This document shows positions 42,454-51,578 of a stretch of DNA of 64,000 nt, piece by piece. The DNA is from DATBVX01 sp963705495 (lineage in GTDB: Bacteria; Pseudomonadota; Gammaproteobacteria; Steroidobacterales; Steroidobacteraceae). The stretch lies in assembly GCA_963705495.1 (NCBI GenBank), contig CAVPJQ010000025.1, positions 124,001 to 188,000 of the forward strand. The letters run 5' to 3'. The notes beneath the pieces are model-generated. The model was not told the DNA's origin. It saw only the letters and a list, made by a program, of their open reading frames with translations, and made no database searches. The position numbers and the translations under genes are program-made. The stretch's first letter is position 1; every line of letters begins with the position of its first letter.

Positions 42454-43178
42454 TGAGCACGTTGCGGATTGACGGCCTTGCCAAGAGTTACAAGTCGCGC
42501 CAGGTAGTGAAGGATCTGTCGCTCGAAGTCACGAGCGGCGAGGTCGTGGGTCTGCTCGGCCCGAATGGCGCCGGCAAGACCACCGCCTTCTACATGATCG
42601 TTGGCCTGATCGTGTGCGAGCGCGGCCGCATCCATCTCGACGAGAAGGAACTGACGGCGCTGCCAATGCATCGTCGCGCCCAGCTCGGGCTCGGCTACCT
42701 GCCGCAGGAAGCTTCGGTCTTCCGCAAGCTGTCCGTCGAGGACAATATCCTTGCGATCCTGGAGACCCGCTCCGACCTGAACTCCTCACGACGCAACGAG
42801 CGCCTCGAATCGCTGCTGGAGGAGCTGCACATCGGTCACGTTCGCTCGAGCATGGGGATCAGCCTGTCCGGTGGCGAGCGACGCCGGGTGGAAATCGCGC
42901 GGGCTCTCGCAGCTGAACCGCGCTTCATGCTGCTGGATGAGCCGTTTGCGGGCGTCGATCCGCTCTCGGTGATCGATATCCAGCGCATCATTCGCCATCT
43001 CACCAGCCGCAGCATCGGCGTGCTCATCACCGATCACAACGTGCGGGAAACATTGGGAATTTGCGGGCGCGCATATATTGTAAATCAGGGCACGGTGATC
43101 GCCGCGGGTTCTCCCGAACAGATCCTTGCCAATCCGCAGGTTCGTGATGTGTACTTGGGGCAGGACTTCAAACTCTAG
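42453..43178 (+). CDS. lptB: LPS export ABC transporter ATP-binding protein LptB
   Basis: LptB is the ATPase of the LptB2FG complex that extracts LPS from the inner membrane. The 241-residue protein has Walker A GPNGAGKT at 36-43, the Q-loop in LGYLPQEASVF, signature LSGGERRRVEIARAL, Walker B FMLLDEPFAGVDP and the switch histidine in LITDHNVRE, all as in E. coli LptB. It is coupled to lptA by a one-base overlap and followed by rpoN after 30 bp. Confidence 0.98.
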   Translation: MSTLRIDGLAKSYKSRQVVKDLSLEVTSGEVVGLLGPNGAGKTTAFYMIVGLIVCERGRIHLDEKELTALPMHRRAQLGLGYLPQEASVFRKLSVEDNILAILETRSDLNSSRRNERLESLLEELHIGHVRSSMGISLSGGERRRVEIARALAAEPRFMLLDEPFAGVDPLSVIDIQRIIRHLTSRSIGVLITDHNVRETLGICGRAYIVNQGTVIAAGSPEQILANPQVRDVYLGQDFKL

Positions 43179-43208
43179 ACTCCTCTCAAGGACCCGGCTC
43201 AATCCCCG

Positions 43209-44651
43209 ATGCTCAAACCGACGCTGCAGCTCAGGCTGGGTCAGCAACTGACGATGACCCCGCAGCTCCAGCAGGCGATCCGCCTTCTGCAGTTGCCCGC
43301 GCTCGAGCTGCAGGCCCACATCCGCGAAGCACTCGAGAACAACGTGATGCTCGAGTCGCTGGACGAAGTGCCGGAGACGGGTACCGGCAGTTTCGAGGCC
43401 ACTCCGACCGACAGCGCCCAGCCGACGGCGGAAGTGCGCGAGACCCAGCCGACGGCCGAGGTCGAGATCACCGACGATTCATGGGCGGAGCAGAGCACCG
43501 GTCCATCCGAGACACCCTGGAGTGGAGACGAGGATCGCGCCCAGGAATTCTCCGATCAGCGTACCCAAACCCTGCAGGAACACCTGGCGTGGCAGCTCGA
43601 GCTCGCGCGGCTCGACCCTCGTGACCACGCCATCGGCCGTGCCGTGGTCGATGCCATCAACGACGATGGCTATCTGACCGACAGCCTGGAAGAGATCCGC
43701 CAGAGCCTGCTCCCGGAGCTCGATTGCGACCTCGCGGAGGTCGAGCGCGTGCTCGGCCAGGTGCAGAGTCTCGACCCGGCGGGTGTGGGCGCGCGCTCGA
43801 TCGGTGAATGCATCACCCTGCAGCTTCAGCAGCTCGATCCGCAGACGCCTGGACTGGACCTGGCATTGAGGATTGCGGAAAGCCATCTCGATGAGCTCGC
43901 CGCTCAACAGCATTCACTGCTCAAGCGCCATCTGCGGGTCAGCGACGAAGAGCTGGAGAACGCGCTGGCGCTGGTACGCTCGTGCCATCCTCGTCCGGGC
44001 TCGGCGATTCACGCCGGCACCGCCGAGTACGTCGTGCCCGACGTGTTCGTCCGTCGCACCGAGACCGGATGGTCGGTCGAGATCAACCCGGCAACGCTGC
44101 CGCGCATTCGCGTCAATCAGAGCTACGCCGGCATGCTCGGCCGCTCGGCTGATCACGCCAATCTGCGCGCGCAACTCCAGGAAGCGCGCTGGCTCCTGCG
44201 CAGTCTCGAGATCCGCAACGACACACTGCTCAAGGTGGCGCGCTGCATCGTGCAGCGGCAGAGCGCGTTCTTCGACCAGGGCGATGAGGCCATGCAGCCG
44301 ATGATCCTGCGCGATGTCGCCGAAGCAGTGGAGATGCACGAATCGACGATTTCGCGTGTCACCACCGCGAAGTACATGCACACGCCACGCGGCGTGTACG
44401 AATTCCGTTACTTCTTTTCAAGCCACGTGGCGGGCGATGACGGCACCGAGACCTCATCGACCGCCATCCGCGCCAAGATCCGCAAGCTGATTGCCCAGGA
44501 GGACCCAACCAACCCATTGAGTGACAGCAAAATCGCTGAGCTTCTTTCGCAGGAAGGCATTCCGGTCGCGCGCCGCACGGTCGCCAAGTACCGCGAGGCG
44601 ATGCAGCTTGCGCCCTCCAATGAGCGCAAGCGGGCGAACGGTGCCCGTTGA
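43209..44651 (+). CDS. rpoN: RNA polymerase sigma-54 factor RpoN
   Basis: Sigma-54 directs RNA polymerase to -24/-12 promoters and needs AAA+ activators. The 480-residue protein has the Gln/Leu-rich region I at the N-terminus (LQLRLGQQLTMTPQLQQAIRLLQL), an acidic variable region II (~55-110), the core-binding domain, the helix-turn-helix and the C-terminal RpoN box ARRTVAKYRE at 454-463. Position between lptB and hpf is standard. RpoN is also the only sigma factor in this window. Confidence 0.98.
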   Translation: MLKPTLQLRLGQQLTMTPQLQQAIRLLQLPALELQAHIREALENNVMLESLDEVPETGTGSFEATPTDSAQPTAEVRETQPTAEVEITDDSWAEQSTGPSETPWSGDEDRAQEFSDQRTQTLQEHLAWQLELARLDPRDHAIGRAVVDAINDDGYLTDSLEEIRQSLLPELDCDLAEVERVLGQVQSLDPAGVGARSIGECITLQLQQLDPQTPGLDLALRIAESHLDELAAQQHSLLKRHLRVSDEELENALALVRSCHPRPGSAIHAGTAEYVVPDVFVRRTETGWSVEINPATLPRIRVNQSYAGMLGRSADHANLRAQLQEARWLLRSLEIRNDTLLKVARCIVQRQSAFFDQGDEAMQPMILRDVAEAVEMHESTISRVTTAKYMHTPRGVYEFRYFFSSHVAGDDGTETSSTAIRAKIRKLIAQEDPTNPLSDSKIAELLSQEGIPVARRTVAKYREAMQLAPSNERKRANGAR

Positions 44652-44681
44652 AGTAACAACCAGACACAACAGGAGCGTGCC

Positions 44682-45002
44682 ATGCAGCTCAATCTCACCG
44701 GTCATCATGTGGACATCACGCCCGCGCTGCGCGGCTACGTCAGCAAGAAGCTGGGGCGGATCGTGCGTCACTTCGATTCGCTGATCGATGTGCATTGCAT
44801 CCTGACCGTCGAGAAGCTGCGTCAGAAGGCCGAGGCGACTGTGTTGGTGAGCGGGGGGAAGATTTACGCGGACGCGGTGGACCAGGACATGTATGCCGCG
44901 ATCGACCTGCTGGCAGACAAGCTCGATCGCTGCGTGAAGAAGCACAAGGAAAAGCTCACCGATCATCACGCCGAAGAAGCCCAGAAGACGCGACTGTCGT
45001 AG
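44682..45002 (+). CDS. hpf: Ribosome hibernation-promoting factor HPF (short form)
   Basis: HPF binds the 30S decoding centre and promotes inactive 100S ribosomes in stationary phase. The 106-residue protein is the short form, with the beta-alpha-beta fold MQLNLTGHHVDITPALRGYV and the DMYAAIDLLADKLDR helix. AGGAG lies upstream of the ATG. It follows rpoN after 30 bp; in most relatives ptsN comes next, but here rapZ begins 17 bp later. Confidence 0.95.
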   Translation: MQLNLTGHHVDITPALRGYVSKKLGRIVRHFDSLIDVHCILTVEKLRQKAEATVLVSGGKIYADAVDQDMYAAIDLLADKLDRCVKKHKEKLTDHHAEEAQKTRLS

Positions 45003-45019
45003 AGGTTATCGCAGCGTCC

Positions 45020-45922
45020 ATGCGCCTGATCATCGTCAGCGGCCTGTCCGGGTCCGGAAAGAGCGTGGCGCTGCACATGCTCGAAGACCTCGACTTCTAT
45101 TGCATCGACAACATTCCGGCCGCGCTCCTCAAGCCCTTCATCTCCCATACCGTCAGGAGTCCTGAGCCGGCGTACGCGCGCATCGCGGTCGGCCTCGACG
45201 CGCGCAATCGACCTGCCGAGATCGCGACGGTGCCGATGCTGGTGCAGGAGCTGAGGCGTGCCGGCATCGCGTGCGAGGTGTTGTTCCTGCATGCCGACGA
45301 CGACGCACTGCTCAATCGCTACGGCGAGACGCGCCGCAAGCACCCGCTCAGCAGCGACGGTGTCAGCCTGCGTGAAGCGATCGGCGCGGAACGCCGGCTC
45401 CTGGAACCCGTGACCGATGCCGCCGACCTCGTCATCGACACGACACGCATGAGTGTGCACGAATTACGGGAGCTGATCCGCAAACGTGTCGAGCAGCGGC
45501 ACGAGGGGCGGCTGTCGATCATGTTCGAGTCGTTCGGGTTCAAGCACGGATTGCCTGGCGATGCGGATTTCGTGTTCGATTCGCGCACACTGCCCAATCC
45601 GTACTGGGAGCCGACCTTGCGCCGCCTTACCGGGCGCGACCCGGAGGTGATCCGGTTTCTCGAGTCACACCCGGATGTCGAGCGCCTCATCGAGGAGATC
45701 GCGCGCTTCATCGAGTCGCGCATTCCAGACTATCAGCGTAACAACCGCCGCTATCTCACCGTAGCGATCGGCTGCACGGGCGGGCAGCATCGATCGGTGT
45801 ACATCGTCGATCGCCTGGCCGCACGCTTTCGCGAAAAGCACCCGCACGTGATCGCGCGCCACAACGCCCTGCCCGAGAGCCTTTCCGACCCCGCCGAGCC
45901 CGCCCTGCAATCGCGCGCCTAG
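45020..45922 (+). CDS. rapZ: RNase adapter protein RapZ
   Basis: RapZ binds nucleotides and, in enterobacteria, the small RNA GlmZ, delivering it to RNase E to control GlmS and so amino-sugar supply. From the ATG at 45020 the protein has 300 residues: Walker A GLSGSGKS at 8-15, DFYCIDNIPAALL, the FESFGFKHGLP segment and C-terminal AIGCTGGQHRSVY. A longer open frame begins inside hpf and is rejected. Its stop overlaps the last base positions of the convergent patatin-like gene. Confidence 0.96.
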   Translation: MRLIIVSGLSGSGKSVALHMLEDLDFYCIDNIPAALLKPFISHTVRSPEPAYARIAVGLDARNRPAEIATVPMLVQELRRAGIACEVLFLHADDDALLNRYGETRRKHPLSSDGVSLREAIGAERRLLEPVTDAADLVIDTTRMSVHELRELIRKRVEQRHEGRLSIMFESFGFKHGLPGDADFVFDSRTLPNPYWEPTLRRLTGRDPEVIRFLESHPDVERLIEEIARFIESRIPDYQRNNRRYLTVAIGCTGGQHRSVYIVDRLAARFREKHPHVIARHNALPESLSDPAEPALQSRA

Positions 45923-47126
45923 CGATCTGGAACGCTCTGCGCGTGTCGCTTGTGCGCCGGCTTGAGATCGCGGGCAGGATGTGGCGCTTCGCCGTGACGC
46001 TGCACGAGGCGCAGCAGCGCTCGCGTTGCGCGCAGGCGTCCTCGTATCCGATCCTGATGAGCTCGCGCGTGTAACCCGCCTCGAACATGAGGTAACTCGC
46101 CAGCGAACCGGTCATCGCTGTGTGGCCACCGATCACGCGCAACAACGCCCGCAATGATCGCGGAAGCTCTCGCACGTGCCGCGCGGCAACCTCGCGCAGA
46201 TCCTGACTCGGAGCCAGCACCATCGCGTCGATGGCCCGCAGCCCGGCGAATGAGACTGGTGCATGCAGTACAAGCTGATTGAGGCGCTCGAGCTGCTCGA
46301 TGTCGGCGTAGATCTGATCCATGAACAACGTGTCGAGCATGTAGCCGAAGATCTGACCCGCCGTCGGCGCCGCACCGATCCGCATCTTGCCGAACGCGCT
46401 GCTCAGCCCGCTCTGTCGTACGCCGATCACCAGCAACTGGTCGGCACCCAGGTTGATCGACGGACTGAGCGGATTGGTCTGCCGCATGGCGCCGTCGCCG
46501 TAGTACTCATCGTTCAGGCGCACGGCCGGGAACAGGAACGGGATCGACAAGCTCGCCATCAGGTGGTCCAGGCCAAGGCGGCCGCGCTGCCCGCCGCCAG
46601 CAATCCGTTCCCAGTCACGCAGCTCCGGAGCGCCCTCGTAGAAAGTGACGCAACGTCCACTGCTGAAACTCGTGGCACGAGACGCCGACGGCACGGAGCC
46701 TGCCCTTCGCTATCGAGCGATGCACGCCCCGAAACGACATCGTGCGACTGAGCAGCTCACGCAGGGGAGCGTTGTCGAACAGCGATTTCGGCGGTGGTAG
46801 CAGCAGGCCACTGGAGACGAACGCGAGCAGCCAGTGCAGTCCCGCGCGCAGCATGCTCAGGGTGTCGGCGCGAAATACCTGCTCGACGTGAAAGTTGGCC
46901 CACACCTGCTCGAGGGCGTTGACGGCCGCCCGGAAGCGTCCCGAACGGCCCGCAAGCGCGATGGCCGCCACAGCGCCCGCGGATGTGCCGACAATGATGG
47001 GAAACGGACACGGGACTGTCCTCGGGCAGCCATTCCGCCAGCGCCTTCAGCACGCCGACCTGGTAGGCCGCACGTGCACCTCCGCCGGTCAGTATCAAGG
47101 CCGTACTTTTTCGGCACGTCGCTCAT
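45919..47126 (-). pseudogene. Patatin-like phospholipase, broken by four single-base indels
   Basis: The intact protein would be a ~400-residue patatin-family lipid acyl hydrolase. The N-terminal glycine loop is TGGGARAAYQVGVL, the nucleophile elbow GTSAG and the catalytic Asp lies in the DGA motif (YYGDGAMRQTNPLSP). These sit in different frames. Extra bases at 47096, 47011 and 46678 and one missing base at 46020/46021 explain every break. Removing them gives one continuous reading from ATG 47126 to TAG 45919, whose stop overlaps that of rapZ. Conserved sequence runs right up to each break, which suggests recent loss or consensus error rather than old decay. Bcp is the divergent neighbour. 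Confidence 0.85.
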
Positions 47127-47252
47127 GCAGCCCCGGAGTTCTGGCATTCAGTGGTTGTTCATGGCGAGGCTGCCTAAGATGAGCGCCACGCAGCAACCTG
47201 CGGAGACCTTCATGCGCGCGTTGCGGTTCGAAAGACCATATTCCCGTTCGCG

Positions 47253-47756
47253 ATGGTAATTGGTTTCATGGTCAACGGCACCGCGGCAGCGGCAGCGCAG
47301 GTCGGCTCGACTGCACCTGCTTTCAAGCTGCAGGACCAGGAAGGCAAGTGGCACAGTCTCTCTGACTACGCCGGGCAGTGGTTGGTGCTTTATTTCTATC
47401 CCAAGGACATGACTCCCGGCTGTACGACCCAGGCGTGCGACTTCCGCGACAACATCTTCGCGTTCAAGAAGGCCGGCACGGCCGTCGTCGGCATCAGCGT
47501 TGATGACGTCGCTTCTCACAAGAAATTCGCAGCGGAGCATGGTTTGCCTTTCCCCATTCTCGCCGATTCGACCAAGCAGACTGCGAAAGACTACGGAGTT
47601 CTGAGAAGTCTGTTCGGAATGAAGCTCGCGGCCCGCGAGACTTTCATCATCGATCCGCAAGGCAAGGTCGCGAAACACTACGAGCACGTGGACCCGAAGG
47701 GCCACTCACAAGTGGTGCTCAAGGACCTGCAGGCACTGCAGCAGGCGCACGACTGA
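47253..47756 (+). CDS. Peroxiredoxin, BCP/AhpC-TSA family, probably exported
   Basis: A thiol peroxidase of the bacterioferritin-comigratory protein type. The 167-residue frame has the peroxidatic cysteine in YPKDMTPGCTTQACDF, with a second cysteine five residues on (the BCP arrangement), and the ILADSTKQTAKDYGV and ARETFIIDPQGKV strands. The N-terminus is hydrophobic (VIGFMVNGTAAAAA), like the end of a signal peptide. A better start is the ATG at 47212 with GGAGA upstream, but it is one base out of frame; adding one base near 47226 would give a full signal peptide. A break here would fit the indel cluster around it. Confidence 0.88.
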   Translation: MVIGFMVNGTAAAAAQVGSTAPAFKLQDQEGKWHSLSDYAGQWLVLYFYPKDMTPGCTTQACDFRDNIFAFKKAGTAVVGISVDDVASHKKFAAEHGLPFPILADSTKQTAKDYGVLRSLFGMKLAARETFIIDPQGKVAKHYEHVDPKGHSQVVLKDLQALQQAHD

Positions 47757-50137
47757 CGTCAGGGTGAATGTGCAGGTGATGTTCGGCGGGGCCTGGCAGG
47801 AACGCTAGCGGTCGTCCTTCTGCCCACGCGTCGTGCCCTGCCCGGTAATAGGGCGACAGAGGGATGTCCGCTCTGACCGCCGGGCATATGGAAGTACGCC
47901 CTGCGCTTCGCGCCCCGGTGAGAGGGCGAAGCGCTCGGAAGGACCGAAACGCGGCCCCTGCACGCGTGGCATGCTGGCATCGCCGGGCAACTCGTGTGTC
48001 GGCATGTTCAGAAGCCATCCGAGGACTGGGATTGCCCGCCCGAGCGGGTGGCTCACGGTCACCCGATTGCGCTTCCCCCACGAGCACTTCTCGAGCGTGC
48101 CGCAATCCTGCAGTAGCGCCTCGATCGCGGCATCGAGGCTGCGCAGCTCGAGGTCTCGCCAGCTCGCATACTCCTGGCTCAGCAGGTGTGCAGGCTCCGC
48201 CGAGAGCAGTTGCCACAGCGGTCCCTCGAATTGAGGTGCGATCCGAATCTCGTCGGGATCCGCATCGGGTCGACGCGCGCTCGCGGTCAGCATTGCGAAG
48301 ACCCGATCCCTGAACAGAATTGCGCCAGGCGCGCAGCAGCCGATATCCCACCGAACCTACGTCGGCAGCATCCGCCGATTTCTCGACCAGGGAGCGGAAT
48401 TGCCCGCGCGCCGGATGCCCGGCAAGTGCCGGCCCATCGAGCAGCGTGAGGAGTTTCGAGCGCCACCGCTGCAGGAACACGGCGCGATCATCGAGCTGGA
48501 TCGCGAGCATGTCCGCTTCGGTTGCTGACTTCAGTTGCAGCAGATCATCGCGAATCTGCCTGGCACGTGCGCCGAGCTCGAAATCGCCGTCGCCGATCAC
48601 GTGCAAGGCGGCGCCATCCACGACGCGGGCGTTTGCCGTCCAGATGCGCCCGCCAGCCGGGTTGAGAATTCGCGGATAACGATCAGGCTCGAGCCACCCG
48701 GACCAGCCGCCGCCGGGCTGCGACCAGTCCGAGGGAATGCTCGAATCACCGGACCCCCGCACAGGTATGCGCCCCATGATCGTCCACCCGATGTTGCCGC
48801 GCTCATCGGCAGCGACGAAATTCTGTGGTGGTGCCCCGACACGATTCGCAACATCGAGTGCGCTCGCCACATCCTGCACCGATTCGAGCTGGGCGAGGGT
48901 CACATTGGTCGCCTCGGGCGCTTGTGCGATCCAGGCAGCGGCGCGGCGCCGCCCGGCATGATCGCGATCGAACACGGGTCCCCAGATAGTGTCGAGCACA
49001 TCGAGCGCTTCATCCCCCCGCCCTTTGACCTTGATCGTCTCGCGATGGTGCTCGAACGCGCGATAACCGCCGGGTGTTGCGTACTGATCCGGGTGCGCAG
49101 CGTCCTCGCGCAACACGATGAGGTCGGTCCAATCGCCATAACTGTTGGTAAAACCCCAGGCGACGTGCCCATTGCTGCCCGCGACGATGACTGGCACCCC
49201 CGGCAGCGTCACGCCCGCCATATCAATCGCCGCAGTGCCACCGGCTGGCGGCATCACCTGCCAGCGAGCGCGGTACCAGGTGTTCGGTATTCCGAGGCCC
49301 AGGTGCATATCGTTCGCGAGCAACGCATGCCCGGATGCGGTCAACGCTCCCGCGACCGCCCAATTGTTGCTGCCGGGGCGCAGGCCCTCCTCATCCGAAG
49401 AGACGAGCGGTTGCGTCTGCGCGAGCGCCTGGCCGCGCAGGTTTACTTCGTCCGGCGATGGAATCGGCTCTGGCGGCATCGGTACGCCGCCCAGCGGCGC
49501 ATCCCATTCGGTGCCGCGCTGATACAGGAAGCGATACAGCACCGCCGGCACCTCGTCATGCACGAGCCCGCGCGAGGACTCGGCGGCGAAAGCCGAGTAG
49601 TTGAGTTGCTCATACATCGACAGCACCACCAGTATCGAGTCCTCGGCTCGCCAGGCCTGAGGTTTGGTCCGCAGCAGCCAGTATTCGCAGGGCCGGCCGG
49701 CGAGTGATTCGATCCCGGCATTGACGCCTGCGACGTACGCGTCGAGGAGTGCGCGCTCTTCGGGATTCGTGCGCGCGACCACCTGCTGCGCCACGCGCCG
49801 GAAGCGATGAATCCGCATGCGCCGATCTTCTTCGAGCGCGATGGCACCAAAGAGCTCTGCCAGCTCACCGGCCGCGAACCGTCGCGACAGATCCATCTGA
49901 AAGAACCGATCCTGTGCATGCAGGTAGCCGGTCGCCCACGCGATATCACGGCGGTTCTGCGGCCCGGATCGATGGCACACCGAATGAATCGCGCTCGATC
50001 TCTACAGCGGATTCGATCGCAGCCCCACGCTCTCCATCGAGAGCCGGAAGGCTGGCGCGGAGCGCGGCGTAGACGACGAGAAACAGAGCGACGAGAGCGA
50101 ACGCCAGGGCTGCAAGCAACCGGCGCACAGGCCGCAC
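47719..50137 (-). pseudogene. Penicillin acylase family (Ntn-hydrolase) protein, broken by four frameshifts
   Basis: The intact product would be a ~805-residue secreted penicillin-amidase-family enzyme, made as a precursor that cuts itself before the nucleophile serine of the beta chain. A signal/anchor helix (~6-27), IERDSFGVPSIRAAN, YLHAQDRFFQMDLSRR and the nucleophile motif PGSNNWAVAG are all recognisable, as are GGQSGHPLSPYY and the terminal HAWAEGRPL-like block. Extra bases at 49957, 48312, 47897 and 47860 shift the frame; removing them restores one reading. It starts 2 bp after pyk on the same strand and its 3' end overlaps the convergent bcp gene. Substrate cannot be predicted; many relatives hydrolyse acyl-homoserine lactones or beta-lactams. 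Confidence 0.85.
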
Positions 50138-50139
50138 GC

Positions 50140-51573
50140 TCAGCCTGCCGTGACCTTGATGATCTTCATGGTATTGGTTCCGCCCGCCACCCCCGAGAAC
50201 TCACCCTGCGTGAGAATCACCAGGTCGCCGATGCTGACCAGCTGGCGCTTGAGAAGCTGATCGAAAATTGCCGCGTACAGCACGCGAGGCTCTATGTCGG
50301 TCATATCGAAAGGCACCGGATATACACCCCGATACAGGGTCACCCTGCGGCGCGTGACCTCGTGGCGTGTGAACGCGTAGATCGGAATATCGGAGCGGAT
50401 GCGCGACATCCACAGCGGTGTCGATCCCGACTCGGTCAATGCCACGATCGCACGCACGCGCAGGTGGTTGGCGGTGTACATCACGGCCATGGCGATTGCT
50501 TCATCGGTGCCCTGGAACTGACCCTCGACGCGGTGCCGGACGCGGCTATGCGCAAGCTGATATTTCTCGGCGCCGCGGATCACTTCGGCCATCGCCTCGA
50601 CCGCTTTCACCGGATACTTGCCGACTGCAGTCTCCGCGGACAGCATCACCGCGTCGGTGCCATCCATCACCGCGTTCGAGACATCGGACACTTCGGCGCG
50701 GGTCGGAATCGGACTGTGAATCATCGATTCCATCATCTGCGTAGCCGTGATCACCACGCGATGGCGGTTGCGCGTCTGGTGGATGATGGTTTTCTGCAGG
50801 CCGGTGAGCTCGGCGTAGCCCATCTCCACGCCGAGATCGCCGCGCGCCACCATTACCGCGTCACTCGCGTCGATGATCGCGGGCAGGTTCTGTATCGCCT
50901 CGCTCCGTTCGATCTTGGCCACTATGCAGCCTTCGCCACCGGCATCGCGCAGCAATTGCCGTGCATCGAGGATATCGGACGCGCCGCGGGCGAACGAAAC
51001 GGCGAGAAAATCGATGCCCAGCTTGGCAGCGGTGCGGATGTCGGCACGGTCCTTCTCGGTCAGCGCGCCGGCAGACAACCCGCCGCCCTTGCGATTGATG
51101 CCCTTCTGATCCGAGAGCGTGCCGCCGATGCGTACACGCGTATCAATGCGTGGCCCGTCGACCTTTTCAACTTCGAGCACGATCTGCCCGTCATCGAGCA
51201 GCAGGACATCGCCCGCACGCACATCGCGCGGCAGATCCTTGTAGGCGACACCGACGGCCCTGGCGTCTCCGGCTGCGGGATCCAGTGAGACATCCAGCGC
51301 AAAGGCATTGCCTTCGGTGAGCGCAACCGGGCCCTGCGCAAAGCGCTCGATGCGGATCTTGGGCCCCTGCAGGTCGCCGAGCACGCCCACGTAGCGATCC
51401 GCGCTCGCCGCAGCAACACGAACGACTTCGATGCGGCGCGCGTGGTCCTCTGGCTTGCCGTGCGAGAAGTTCACGCGGACCACGTCGGTGCCGGCACGGA
51501 TCATCGCGGCCAGTACCGCCTGATCATCGGTCGCCGGCCCGAGGGTCGCCACAATCTTGGTGCGACGTTGCAT
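50140..51573 (-). CDS. pyk: Pyruvate kinase
   Basis: Pyruvate kinase converts PEP and ADP to pyruvate and ATP. The 477-residue protein has RRTKIVATLGPA at the N-terminus, VNFSHGKPEDH, the active-site VAKIERSEAIQNL (catalytic Lys) and MVARGDLGVEM, and the ITATQMMESM segment. The C-terminal domain ends with the EFSGVAGGTNTMKII loop. It lies 5 bp downstream of pgk in a tkt-gap-pgk-pyk run. Which of the two E. coli-type isozymes it matches was not resolved. Confidence 0.97.
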   Translation of the reverse strand: MQRRTKIVATLGPATDDQAVLAAMIRAGTDVVRVNFSHGKPEDHARRIEVVRVAAASADRYVGVLGDLQGPKIRIERFAQGPVALTEGNAFALDVSLDPAAGDARAVGVAYKDLPRDVRAGDVLLLDDGQIVLEVEKVDGPRIDTRVRIGGTLSDQKGINRKGGGLSAGALTEKDRADIRTAAKLGIDFLAVSFARGASDILDARQLLRDAGGEGCIVAKIERSEAIQNLPAIIDASDAVMVARGDLGVEMGYAELTGLQKTIIHQTRNRHRVVITATQMMESMIHSPIPTRAEVSDVSNAVMDGTDAVMLSAETAVGKYPVKAVEAMAEVIRGAEKYQLAHSRVRHRVEGQFQGTDEAIAMAVMYTANHLRVRAIVALTESGSTPLWMSRIRSDIPIYAFTRHEVTRRRVTLYRGVYPVPFDMTDIEPRVLYAAIFDQLLKRQLVSIGDLVILTQGEFSGVAGGTNTMKIIKVTAG

Positions 51574-51578
51574 GCGCG

